Below, piece after piece: positions 1 through 7,466 of a DNA stretch of 37,707 bases. The stretch lies in the NCBI GenBank assembly GCA_024695285.1, contig JAILIM010000026.1, positions 1-37,707 of the forward strand, in the 5' to 3' direction. Source of the DNA: Bacteroidales bacterium. Lineage in GTDB: Bacteria > Bacteroidota > Bacteroidia > Bacteroidales > UBA932. The notes under the pieces were generated by a model. The model was not told the origin of the DNA and searched no databases. It worked only from the letters and a program-made list of their open reading frames with translations. Position 1 is the stretch's first letter, and every line of letters starts with the position of its first letter. The translations under genes were made by a program, and so were the position numbers.

Positions 1-71
1 TCATTGTGGTACGGGCCACCAACGCAAGAGGCCAGCAGCAGAAGGAACAGGGTTTTGAGCAATACTTTCAT
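1..71 (-). CDS. Lipoprotein, N-terminal fragment (runs off the left edge)
   Basis: Only 23 codons are in the window, beginning with ATG at 71. The peptide opens MKVLLKTLFLLLASC: a short positive start, a leucine-rich core and the lipobox LASC, so the product should be a lipoprotein exported by SPII processing. It lies downstream of the M64 peptidase gene on the same strand. The gap of about 80 nt holds a hairpin, so it may be the last gene of that unit or a separate one. Nothing of the mature protein beyond CVGGPYHN is visible, so no function can be given. The start is clear; the family is unknown. Confidence 0.7.
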   Translation of the reverse strand, partial: MKVLLKTLFLLLLASCVGGPYHN

Positions 72-87
72 ACTCAGCGCTTTATTG

Positions 88-121
88 AATTACCCTGCTG
101 TACGCGGACGGCAGGGTAATT
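88..121 (-). terminator. Hairpin between the M64 gene and the next lipoprotein gene
   Basis: Positions 88-98 and 111-121 form a perfect 11-bp inverted repeat (AATTACCCTGC against GCAGGGTAATT) with a 12-nt loop. It begins 31 nt after the stop of the M64 gene, read on the minus strand, and ends 16 nt before the next ATG. No clear T-run follows on the minus strand, so it may attenuate or stabilise the RNA 3' end rather than act as a classical intrinsic terminator. Confidence 0.45.
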
Positions 122-152
122 ATTTAATCGATTGATAATCAGACACAACGCC

Positions 153-2312
153 TTACCGGCGAGGAGATCCTTCCACAATCCGGGGCGGCGGAAGCATAGG
201 CATCGGGCGCGGCGGAATTCCATCATCTTCTCCCATCACCGGGCTGGCGATAATATCCCTCACCGGATCGATGGGAACATCCTTGGCCCAGAACTCAGAC
301 TCATTAAACGAAGCACCAGCCAGCGTCATGATTCGCTTCACAATGAGTTCCCTCTGGAAGGTGGAGAAGTAGAAACGGTTGTCTATCATACAACTCACTC
401 GCTCACTGCGCCAACGATTTAAGATAGATACATCGCCACCCTGATAAACACCAATACGGTTGTAGAGCGGATTTGTTGCAGTCAAAGTGGCCTTATTATC
501 CAATAAATGCTTCCAACCTGCCTGGCTAAAATAATCATCCTTACCGGGATTAGCAAAAGTAGCAGACACATTAAGGCCAAATGGAACCGCATAATTATAA
601 CCGGTAATATGATCGGTCGCTCCTTTATCAGATTGATCTGATAAACCATGATCAGAAAAATAAGTCGGCCCATACCAGTATTCGTCAGCCAATCTGGAGA
701 AGCAGTGGCCACCAAATTCATGTACCATGGTATTCAGCCAATTGCCCACATTACTACCCACCTCGGCTAACCTTCCAGCAGGGGTTGCTTGTACTCCCTG
801 GGACGGATCCTCATCGTCCACCGCTTCCTCGTCTGGATAGCCCCAGGAAATTCGACCACCGTTAAAGGTGTATGGAGCCATGCAGAAAGCATGTCCATCG
901 GTGTAAGTCCAGTTTATTCCTCCGTATCGAGAGTCATTAATAATCATAAGGACAGGGACTTCATTGGTAGTATGAATACTATTGACAATATCCGGGCAAT
1001 TAGCTTCTACAAAATCGAATATTTTGTCTGCATCTGCCGTCATATTGCTATAACTATTCTTTGCCCAAGCAGACCCGAAATAGCAGTCTCTATTTTGTTC
1101 GGCAGAAGTACCATCCGTAATTTTGGCACCAGACTCATTGGAAGGTTGCCGGAAAATATACACATTGAAATACTCCTTATAGCTCTTGAACGGCTCCACG
1201 CTAAAGAGGGTATTCATGGCCGATTTTGCCAGCATCTCATACGTACGCATTTCGGCCTGGGTGAAGCCATCCGGGATTACCGCTATGGTAACTGGCTTTG
1301 GCGCACCCGCCGTAGCCGACATATACTTGATGGTGGAATTGTCGTTGGTGTCCGAGAAGGCGTCACCCAAATCAATGGTTCCCAAGTCTGAAATCTGTCC
1401 GCGGGCAAAATTCACCGTCTTGGATGCAATCTTTGTAGTGGTACCACCCCCTCCCGAGAAAACAAGAGAGAAGCTGTTTTGCGTGCCAGGAACAACGGCA
1501 AAATAGTAGTAAGTATCAGCAGCAAATGTTCCCGAAAGCGTCACCGTTGAAGAAGAAACATCTCCGGTAAAACTTTTATTGAAAGTTAATTGCGGCTTTC
1601 CATCCGCAGTGGGTATTAACACACAATCACCTGCAATAGCCGAGGCCCCCCTCAATGTGACAGACGTTACGGATGGTGCGATTGAGCCGGACATCTTAAA
1701 CCGAACCAAAGCCAATACACTCTTAAAGTGCACATCTTCCGTCCCATTTTTTACCTTTGTAAAGCTCGTGGATGCAGCATATGAGTAAGTCAACCCATCG
1801 GCGATTCCGCCCGCCACGGCTGTTTGTTCTTCGGGAATTTTGACACCAAAAAATGGAACATCATCACTGACACCGAATTTGACTTTCGAAATATCAGGGA
1901 CATGAATGCTGTGAAGGGGTGTTTCTGACATGGCATGAGGCGTTGTAAATTCCGCCTTCTCTCCACCACTAATCAAAGAAGATAATGTAAATGTTGCAGT
2001 TCTAAGAGTAGGAACTGACGTATCATACGTAGCCATTATAAACTGATCACCCGCCTGCCATTTTACCATCCCATAAGAGGGGTCGGTCATATCTAAGCTT
2101 GACTTGGTTTCTATCGAACCAACGTTTATTGAAAACTCCTCCCCGATAACGGAATTAATATAAGGACGTTGATCAATGGCCGTCCAGGGATCAATCATGG
2201 TTTGACGCTCCTCCTGAGGCATTTCCGGAGTCTCAACAGAGACTTCCTTAGCGCAGGAAAGCACCATCAGCGGAACAACCGCCATCAAAGCAAATAAAGC
2301 ATTCTTTTTCAT
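153..2312 (-). CDS. Lipoprotein with fimbrillin-like N-terminus and M64 metallopeptidase domain
   Basis: The 719-aa product starts at MKKNALF (2312); an in-frame ATG four codons upstream is less likely because MKKN begins the signal peptide. Lipobox VLSC ends at C20. Residues about 60-310 look like a fimbrillin (Mfa-like) domain: a WQAGD motif, beta-rich repeats and an ARGQISDLG stretch. From about residue 335 it reads as peptidase M64, the family that includes the Clostridium IgA peptidase. The zinc site is seen as HEFGGH (residues 531-536) followed by LADEY (541-545). The last 20 residues are proline-rich. A surface-anchored secreted peptidase is likely; the substrate is unknown, and IgA cleavage must not be assumed from the family name. 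The gene follows a 47-aa gene and probably shares its promoter at 2492-2523. Confidence 0.88.
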   Translation of the reverse strand: MKKNALFALMAVVPLMVLSCAKEVSVETPEMPQEERQTMIDPWTAIDQRPYINSVIGEEFSINVGSIETKSSLDMTDPSYGMVKWQAGDQFIMATYDTSVPTLRTATFTLSSLISGGEKAEFTTPHAMSETPLHSIHVPDISKVKFGVSDDVPFFGVKIPEEQTAVAGGIADGLTYSYAASTSFTKVKNGTEDVHFKSVLALVRFKMSGSIAPSVTSVTLRGASAIAGDCVLIPTADGKPQLTFNKSFTGDVSSSTVTLSGTFAADTYYYFAVVPGTQNSFSLVFSGGGGTTTKIASKTVNFARGQISDLGTIDLGDAFSDTNDNSTIKYMSATAGAPKPVTIAVIPDGFTQAEMRTYEMLAKSAMNTLFSVEPFKSYKEYFNVYIFRQPSNESGAKITDGTSAEQNRDCYFGSAWAKNSYSNMTADADKIFDFVEANCPDIVNSIHTTNEVPVLMIINDSRYGGINWTYTDGHAFCMAPYTFNGGRISWGYPDEEAVDDEDPSQGVQATPAGRLAEVGSNVGNWLNTMVHEFGGHCFSRLADEYWYGPTYFSDHGLSDQSDKGATDHITGYNYAVPFGLNVSATFANPGKDDYFSQAGWKHLLDNKATLTATNPLYNRIGVYQGGDVSILNRWRSERVSCMIDNRFYFSTFQRELIVKRIMTLAGASFNESEFWAKDVPIDPVRDIIASPVMGEDDGIPPRPMPMLPPPRIVEGSPRR

Positions 2313-2324
2313 AGCGCGTTCCAA

Positions 2325-2468
2325 TTAAAAGTTAAACGGGGAAAAGGGCGGGGCAAATCCCGGATCTACCGGGTTCACAGGGAATCCCTCATTGCTGGCG
2401 GTGAGGACTCTGTTCTCCATAGAGAGAAACAGTACCTGCACGTCAGGTTCCAAATAGGTTTGTTTCAT
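2325..2468 (-). CDS. 47-aa small protein preceding a fimbrillin-like lipoprotein
   Basis: Start chosen at MKQTYLEP (2468), 24 nt downstream of a consensus -7 box; longer in-frame readings would begin upstream of the promoter. The stop lies 12 nt before the M64 lipoprotein start. There is no signal peptide or membrane segment. The pattern is Tyr-x-x-Pro, a hydrophobic patch ending in Val-Leu-Phe, then V-L-T-A-S and a Pro/Gly/Phe-rich tail. A second protein of exactly 47 aa with the same outline lies at 32323-32466, also just upstream of a fimbrillin-like lipoprotein. From memory, short ORFs of this kind occur before surface lipoproteins in other Bacteroidales; I know no function. It could be a real small protein or a translated leader. 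Confidence 0.6.
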   Translation of the reverse strand: MKQTYLEPDVQVLFLSMENRVLTASNEGFPVNPVDPGFAPPFSPFNF

Positions 2469-2491
2469 AGCGATAATGTGGCTGATTGGCA

Positions 2492-2523
2492 CAAAGATAT
2501 AAAAAATACCCCGGAACAGCAAA
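2492..2523 (-). promoter_or_regulatory. Promoter of the 47-aa/M64 unit
   Basis: Read on the minus strand: -33 box TTTG (2523-2520), 20 nt, then -7 box TATCTTTG (2499-2492), matching the Bacteroidetes TAnnTTTG consensus. The expected start of transcription leaves a leader of about 15-20 nt before the ATG at 2468. The -33 box lies in the loop of the preceding gene's terminator hairpin (2506-2536). Confidence 0.75.
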
Positions 2524-2536
2524 GGTCCCGGGGTAT
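2506..2536 (-). terminator. Intrinsic terminator of the EF-G2 gene
   Basis: On the minus strand a perfect 9-bp stem (ATACCCCGG against CCGGGGTAT, 2536-2528 and 2514-2506) with a 13-nt loop is followed directly by TTTTTT. It starts 18 nt after the stop of the EF-G-like gene. Its loop contains the -33 box of the next transcription unit. Confidence 0.85.
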
Positions 2537-2554
2537 AAATCAAGTGGAAGAAAC

Positions 2555-4654
2555 CTAGTCCTCTTCCTGTTCCTGGGCGGCGTATTCGGCCAGCAGCTTG
2601 GTCTGGACGTCGGCCGGCACCTGGACGTATTCCGCGAACTTCATCTGGAAGGTGGCAGAACCGCCGGTGAGGGAGCTGAGGATGGTGGAGTAGCGGTAGA
2701 GCTCGGCCAGCGGCACGCGGGCGTGCAGCACGGTGAAGCCCTTCTCCATATCCTGGTTCATGATCATACCGCGACGGGTATTAAGGTCGCTCATGCAAGG
2801 ACCCACATACTCGTTGGGAGTGAAGATGTCCACATTGTAGATGGGTTCCAGGATCTTAGGACCAGCCTGACGGAAGGCCTCCTTGAAGGCGTTACGACCG
2901 GCGATGATGAAGGCGATTTCCTTGGAATCCACCGGGTGCATCTTACCGTCGTACACATACACGCGGATGTCGCGGGCGTAGGAACCGGTGAGAGGGCCTT
3001 CGGTCATCTTCTGGTTGATACCCTTGAGGATGGCGGGCATGAAGGAGAGGTCGATGGCACCGCCGACGACGCAGTTGTTGAACTCCAGCTTACCGCCCCA
3101 TGCGAGGGTCTGAACATCGCTGCTCTTAATGTTGAGCGGGGTGCTCTTGCCGTCGATGGTGAAGGTGCGGGGCTGCTCCTGACCCTCGACGTACGGGGTG
3201 ATGAGCAGGGCTACCTCACCGAACTGGCCGGCGCCGCCGGACTGCTTCTTGTGACGGTAGCGGGCGGTTGCGGTCTTGGTGATGGTCTCGCGGTACGGGA
3301 TCTTCGGGGCGAAGGTCTCGGCGTCGAGCTTGAACTCGTTCTTCACGCGCCACATGGCGTAGTTGATGTGCTGCTCGCCCATGCCCTGGAGTATGGTCTG
3401 GCGCAGCTCGTTGGAGAAGTAGCTCTTGAGGGTGGGATCCTGGGCGGTGATCTTGCTCAGGGCCTCGCCTACCTTGACCTCGTCGTTCTTGTCGAGGGCG
3501 CGGACTGCGCAGGTGTACTTGAAGTCGGGGAAGACCATGTGCGGAATGGCCTCGACGCCGGAAGCGGCGAGGGTGACGTCGGTCTTGCCGTTCTTGAGCT
3601 TCATGGCGCAGCCGATGTCGCCCGCGCCTATCTTCGCAACCTTGTCCTTCTTCGCGCCGGCCACAGCGTAGATGGCGGAGAGGCGCTCGCCGTTGCCGCT
3701 CTCGGGGTTGGTGAGGTCGGCGCCTTCGTTGAGGGTGCCGCTCATTACCTTGAAGTAGGAGACTTCACCCACGTGCTGCTCGACATCGGTCTTGAAGATG
3801 AAGAGGCTGACGGGCTTGGAGGCGTCGCACGCCGGGGCGGGAACCACGCCGGCCACGAACTCCAGCAGACGGGCAACGCCCACGTCGTTCTTTGCGGAAA
3901 CGCAGAAGACGGGCATGACATCTCCCTTGGCAAGACCTGCGGACAGACCCTGCATGATCTCCTCGGAGCTGAGCTCCATGGTGTCGAAGAACTTCTCCAT
4001 GAGGGCGTCATCGCCTTCGGCGGCCTTCTCGACCAGTTCCTGATGCAGGCTCTCGGCCTCGTCGGCATACTGGGCGGGGATGTCGGAAGCGACACCCTTG
4101 GCGTCGTAGCACTTCATGGTGAGGACGTCTACGAAGCTATTGAAGGAGGTGCCGGGGTTGATGGGGAACTGAACGGGGATAATCTTGCTGCCGAAGCTCT
4201 CCTTGAGGGTCTCGAGGGCGTGCTCCCAGTTGGCCTTCTCGTGGTCGAGCTGGTTCACCGCGACTATCATGGGGATGCCGTACTGCTTGGCGTAGCGGCC
4301 GTAGATTTCGGTACCGACCTCGACACCCTGCTGGGCGTTGACGGTGAGGATGCCGGCCTCGCACACCTTGAAAGCGGTGAGGGCGCCGCCGCAGAAGTCG
4401 TCGGAACCGGGGGCGTCGATGATGTTTATCTTCTTGCCCGCGAATTCGGCGTAAAGCGGAGTCGCGCTGATGGACTTCTGGTTGGCCTGCTCGTAATCGG
4501 TGTTGTCGGAAACCGTGTTCTTGTCTTCCACGGAACCACGGCGGTCGATTACCTTGCCTTCGAAGAGCATGGCCTCGGAGAGGGTGGTTTTTCCGGAATG
4601 GGTTGCTCCGATGAGAACCACGTTGCGGATGTCTTTGGTTGCGTATTCTTTCAT
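2555..4654 (-). CDS. fusA2: EF-G paralogue (EF-G2/FusA2 type)
   Basis: The 699-aa product has the five-domain layout of elongation factor G. G1 is GATHSGKTT (16-24), where EF-G has GHIDAGKTT. G3 is DAPGSDDF (80-87), where canonical EF-G has DTPGHVDF. G4 is NQLD (134-137). Family knowledge: the G3 histidine is needed for GTP hydrolysis; here it is Ser84. Bacteroides thetaiotaomicron EF-G2 carries the same G3 sequence as I recall it, is reported to lack GTPase activity, supports slow energy-saving translation during carbon limitation, and is activated by the regulator Cur. The rest, including GGAGQFGEV and LTGSYARD, is intact. The gene is monocistronic: promoter at 4695-4725, terminator at 2506-2536. 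It is not the main fusA. Confidence 0.92.
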   Translation of the reverse strand: MKEYATKDIRNVVLIGATHSGKTTLSEAMLFEGKVIDRRGSVEDKNTVSDNTDYEQANQKSISATPLYAEFAGKKINIIDAPGSDDFCGGALTAFKVCEAGILTVNAQQGVEVGTEIYGRYAKQYGIPMIVAVNQLDHEKANWEHALETLKESFGSKIIPVQFPINPGTSFNSFVDVLTMKCYDAKGVASDIPAQYADEAESLHQELVEKAAEGDDALMEKFFDTMELSSEEIMQGLSAGLAKGDVMPVFCVSAKNDVGVARLLEFVAGVVPAPACDASKPVSLFIFKTDVEQHVGEVSYFKVMSGTLNEGADLTNPESGNGERLSAIYAVAGAKKDKVAKIGAGDIGCAMKLKNGKTDVTLAASGVEAIPHMVFPDFKYTCAVRALDKNDEVKVGEALSKITAQDPTLKSYFSNELRQTILQGMGEQHINYAMWRVKNEFKLDAETFAPKIPYRETITKTATARYRHKKQSGGAGQFGEVALLITPYVEGQEQPRTFTIDGKSTPLNIKSSDVQTLAWGGKLEFNNCVVGGAIDLSFMPAILKGINQKMTEGPLTGSYARDIRVYVYDGKMHPVDSKEIAFIIAGRNAFKEAFRQAGPKILEPIYNVDIFTPNEYVGPCMSDLNTRRGMIMNQDMEKGFTVLHARVPLAELYRYSTILSSLTGGSATFQMKFAEYVQVPADVQTKLLAEYAAQEQEED

Positions 4655-4691
4655 AATTATTTTGAGATTATTACTTGCGAAAGTTATTAGC

Positions 4692-4725
4692 CTGCAAATT
4701 TAAGCACTTTTGCAGAATAACCAAA
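4692..4725 (-). promoter_or_regulatory. fusA2 promoter with an inverted repeat over the -7 region
   Basis: Minus strand: TTTG (4725-4722), 19 nt, TAAATTTG (4702-4695); leader about 35 nt to the ATG at 4654. The inverted repeat CTGCAAA (4692-4698) / TTTGCAG (4709-4715) overlaps the -7 box and the spacer, so a dimeric regulator could bind here. A link to Cur is inference only. Confidence 0.65.
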
Positions 4726-4741
4726 AAAATAATTGCGCGCG

Positions 4742-4936
4742 CTATGCCTGTGCGGGAGAACGCAGGGAGGCGAGCAGTTCCGGGCCGGTGCAGCCCAGTT
4801 CGGCCAGCAGGATTTCCCGGAGGTCGACGGGAGACACCCGGACGCGAGAGCAGAGTTCTTCGTAGGAGAGGGAAAGGTTGGCGGGTTCTTCGAGGAGGAG
4901 GCAGAAAGCCGAATAGGAGTCGTAAAGGGTTTTCAT
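4742..4936 (-). CDS. Small conserved-looking helical protein, 64 aa, unknown
   Basis: The product opens MKTLYDSYSAFCLLLEEP and reads as three or four amphipathic helices. A middle part (YEELCSRVRVSPVDLREILL) resembles a minimal helix-turn-helix. There is no signal peptide or membrane segment. It is transcribed away from the XRE regulator at 5118, with about 180 bp between them, and lies 87 nt upstream of fusA2 on the same strand. Fusion to the fusA2 transcript is possible, but fusA2 has its own good promoter. From memory, short proteins with this LYxSYxxF...L(G)MTGxELL-like layout occur in other Bacteroidales, but no function is known to me. Overlapping readings on the plus strand look like compositional shadows. 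Confidence 0.55.
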   Translation of the reverse strand: MKTLYDSYSAFCLLLEEPANLSLSYEELCSRVRVSPVDLREILLAELGCTGPELLASLRSPAQA

Positions 4937-5046
4937 CGCTTGCAGTTTTTAAAAGTTTTCTCTGCAAATAAAGGGAAAATGCAAACAATCGAGGGGAGTA
5001 AAAGAGGGGGTAAAAGTGAAATTTTTCTGTTTTTGTGGGTAAAGTC

Positions 5047-5113
5047 TGCAATTATTGCATAGTAATACGGCTGAAAGCGCTTAGAAAGAATCGGAGGAGG
5101 CTTCTTAATTTTG
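5047..5113 (+). promoter_or_regulatory. Intergenic control region of the XRE gene: palindrome plus -7 box
   Basis: The 180-bp divergent gap 4937-5117 holds a perfect 13-nt palindrome, TGCAATTATTGCA (5047-5059), and a consensus -7 box TAATTTTG (5106-5113) only 4 nt before the ATG of the XRE gene. No -33 box is seen at the usual distance, which fits an activated or weak promoter. The palindrome is a candidate operator. A GGAGGAGG run (about 5093-5100) lies upstream of the -7 box, so it would not be in the transcript. No other feature was seen in this gap. Confidence 0.5.
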
Positions 5114-5117
5114 CGGC

Positions 5118-5462
5118 ATGGATGAACGGAGCCTCAAAGAAAATATCCGCCGTGTCCGGGAAGATCTGGGCATGACGCAGGAGGAGTTCGCCCTGGAACT
5201 CGGAATCGACGCCAGCACGTACTGGAGGCTGGAAGACGGCGGAACCCGAATCATCTCCCGCTATGTCTACAAGATAGCGAAACTGGCCCGCATGGACGTG
5301 GCCGACATCATGCTCGGACGGAACCTCAAGGAACTCATGGAAGAGGCCGAGGGCGCCCGCGAAAAGCTGGACGGCCAGAGGGAGTTCTACGAACAGAAAC
5401 TCGCCGAGCGCGACGCCACCATCGCCAACCTCAACAAACTCATAGACTCGCTTCAGAAGTAG
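5118..5462 (+). CDS. XRE-family transcriptional regulator with C-terminal coiled coil
   Basis: 114 aa. Residues about 8-62 form a Cro/C1-type helix-turn-helix: ENIRRVREDLGMTQEEFA, then ALELGIDASTYWRLEDG, and a closing helix. Residues about 72-114 are charged, with heptad spacing (LDGQREFYEQKLAERDATIANL), a likely dimerising coiled coil. The layout resembles small Bacteroidales regulators, not phage repressors with a peptidase domain. Its ATG lies 4 nt after a -7 box, so the mRNA may be nearly leaderless. It could control itself, the divergent 64-aa gene or the downstream S46 gene, which has its own promoter. Targets are unknown. Confidence 0.85.
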   Translation: MDERSLKENIRRVREDLGMTQEEFALELGIDASTYWRLEDGGTRIISRYVYKIAKLARMDVADIMLGRNLKELMEEAEGAREKLDGQREFYEQKLAERDATIANLNKLIDSLQK

Positions 5463-5489
5463 AGCCGGAACCGGCTGCCGGGCAGGTTG

Positions 5490-5523
5490 TTTGTCGCTTT
5501 TTCAAAACAACTTGCTATCTTTG
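5490..5523 (+). promoter_or_regulatory. Promoter of the S46 peptidase/Mrp/SDR operon
   Basis: TTTG (5490-5493), 22 nt, TATCTTTG (5516-5523). The ATG of the peptidase follows the -7 box after 5 nt, so the expected transcription start is at or next to the start codon. Confidence 0.75.
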
Positions 5524-5528
5524 TATCT

Positions 5529-7466
5529 ATGAAACGAATCCTTACCATCCTCGCGCTGGCGGTCTGCCTAAGCGCAGCGGCCGACGAGGGCATGTGGCTT
5601 CTGCCGATGCTGCAGAAATTCAACGCCGACGCCATGCGCAACATAGGCTGCAGGCTCACCCCGGAAGACATTTATTCCATCAACAAATCCTCGCTGAAGG
5701 ACGCCATCGTGCAGTTCGGAGGCGGCTGCACCGGGGAAATCATCTCCGCCGAAGGGCTGCTTGTGACCAACCACCACTGCGGCTACAGCAGCATACAGAA
5801 GCTCTCCTCCCCCGAACACAACTACCTCGAAGACGGCTTCTGGGCCCTGAGCAAGGACGCCGAACTGCCGGTTCCGGGGCTCAGCGTCACCTTCATGCGG
5901 AGCATGCAGGACGTCACCTCTGCCTTCAAGGGCCTCGACGACAGGGAATCCATCGACGCGAAGCGGAGGGAGATAGCGTCGGCGGCCAGGAAGGACAACC
6001 CGCACTGCGAGGCTACGGTAACGTCTTTCTACAACAATAACGTCTACTATCTCATTGTCTACAAGAAGTATAAGGACGTCCGCTTCGTGGGGGCGCCGCC
6101 TGCCGCAATGGGCAAGTTCGGAGGCGAGACCGACAACTGGATGTGGCCGCGCCATACCTGCGACTTCAGCATGTTCCGCGTGTATGCAGGCACCGACGGC
6201 GAGCCCGCTGAATACTCCCCCGAAAACCAGCCGCTGAAGCCCGTGCGCTCACTGAAGGTGTCGCTCAGGGGAGTCAAGGAAGGCGATTTCACCTTCATAA
6301 TGGGCTACCCCGGACGCACCCAGCGTTTCCAGACGGCCGCCCAGCTGAAGGCGATGCTGAGCCGCAACCGCATAGCCATAGACGCCCGCACCGTGAAGCA
6401 GGCGGTAATGTGGGAGGAGATGGAAAAGGACCCGGCCGTGCGTCTGCAGTACGCCAACAAATACGCCGGGAGCGCCAACGCATGGAAGAAATGGCAGGGA
6501 GAAGAACTGGCTTTCGCGAACCTTCGGATCATTGAACGCCAGGAGGCCCGTGAGGCGGAATACGAGAAGTGGCTTGCAGCCAAAGGCAAGCGGCAGAAGG
6601 CTTACGGCGGCGCAATTGCAGAGATCGAGGCGGCCTCGGCAGAACTTTCCCCGATAATGAACAGTTTCACGCTGCTAAGCGAGACTCTTGGCCGCATCGA
6701 ACTGCTGCACAAGGGGCATGAGGCCGACAAGGACTACAACGCCGGAGTGGACCGCAAGGTGGCGAAGGCTCTCATCGTGCATTATCTGGCCAACTCCGAC
6801 CCGGACGGCCGCATAGATGTTTCCGACAGCGAGGAGTATCTGGACAGGCTCTACGGAGCCGACACCACCGCCCGTGCCGCGCTGGAAAAGGCCATTGACG
6901 ACAAATCCGAGCTCTGGATACCCGTTATCCGTTCCCTCAACCGCAGGCTGCAGAAGGCCTCGCAGCGCTATACCGCCGGCCTGCTCGAGTGGGAAAAGGG
7001 CAAGCCGAGCTACCCAGACGCCAACTTCACCATGCGTCTCACCTACGGCTCGGTGCTGCCTTATTCACCCAAGGACGGCATGAGCTACTGGTTCTACACC
7101 ACCACGGACGGGCTGCTCCAGAAGGAAGACCCCTCGAACTACGAGTTCCGCCTGCCCGCCCCGGTCAAGGAAGCCATACTTGCCAAGGACTTCGGCCGCT
7201 ATGCCGACGCCGACGGAAAGCTGCACTGCTGCTTCCTCAGCAACAACGACATCACCGGCGGCAACTCGGGCAGCCCCATCATGGACGCCGACGGCAACCT
7301 CATCGGCCTCGCCTTCGACGGCAACTGGGAGAGCATGAGCAGCGACGTGATGTTCGAACCCGACCTGCAGCGCTGCATCAACGTGGACATACGCTACGTG
7401 CTCTGGATGGTGGAGAAAGTGGGATGCGCGAAGAACCTCATAGATGAAATCGAATTCGTAAAATGA
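5529..7466 (+). CDS. S46 dipeptidyl-peptidase, DPP7-like
   Basis: 645 aa with a type I signal peptide (MKRILTILALAVCLSAAA), so periplasmic. S46 enzymes remove dipeptides from peptide N-termini and feed peptide catabolism in Bacteroidales. Seen: TNHHCGY (80-86) with the catalytic His, the N-terminal-binding GMW...LL region, and GNSGSP with the nucleophile Ser580. In DPP11 an Arg replaces the Gly of the FDGNWE motif and gives Asp/Glu preference. Here Gly598 is present, so the DPP7 type with hydrophobic P1 preference is expected (inference). It is somewhat shorter than the roughly 710 aa of Porphyromonas enzymes. The start was taken at MKRI because the upstream in-frame ATG precedes the promoter. 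Its stop overlaps the mrp start (ATGA). Confidence 0.92.
   Translation: MKRILTILALAVCLSAAADEGMWLLPMLQKFNADAMRNIGCRLTPEDIYSINKSSLKDAIVQFGGGCTGEIISAEGLLVTNHHCGYSSIQKLSSPEHNYLEDGFWALSKDAELPVPGLSVTFMRSMQDVTSAFKGLDDRESIDAKRREIASAARKDNPHCEATVTSFYNNNVYYLIVYKKYKDVRFVGAPPAAMGKFGGETDNWMWPRHTCDFSMFRVYAGTDGEPAEYSPENQPLKPVRSLKVSLRGVKEGDFTFIMGYPGRTQRFQTAAQLKAMLSRNRIAIDARTVKQAVMWEEMEKDPAVRLQYANKYAGSANAWKKWQGEELAFANLRIIERQEAREAEYEKWLAAKGKRQKAYGGAIAEIEAASAELSPIMNSFTLLSETLGRIELLHKGHEADKDYNAGVDRKVAKALIVHYLANSDPDGRIDVSDSEEYLDRLYGADTTARAALEKAIDDKSELWIPVIRSLNRRLQKASQRYTAGLLEWEKGKPSYPDANFTMRLTYGSVLPYSPKDGMSYWFYTTTDGLLQKEDPSNYEFRLPAPVKEAILAKDFGRYADADGKLHCCFLSNNDITGGNSGSPIMDADGNLIGLAFDGNWESMSSDVMFEPDLQRCINVDIRYVLWMVEKVGCAKNLIDEIEFVK

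Noticed and set aside
2486..4690. Very long open frame (734 codons) opposite fusA2
   Set aside because: It mirrors fusA2 codon use, has a Gly/Val/Glu/His-rich composition without domains, and lies fully over a well-recognised gene.
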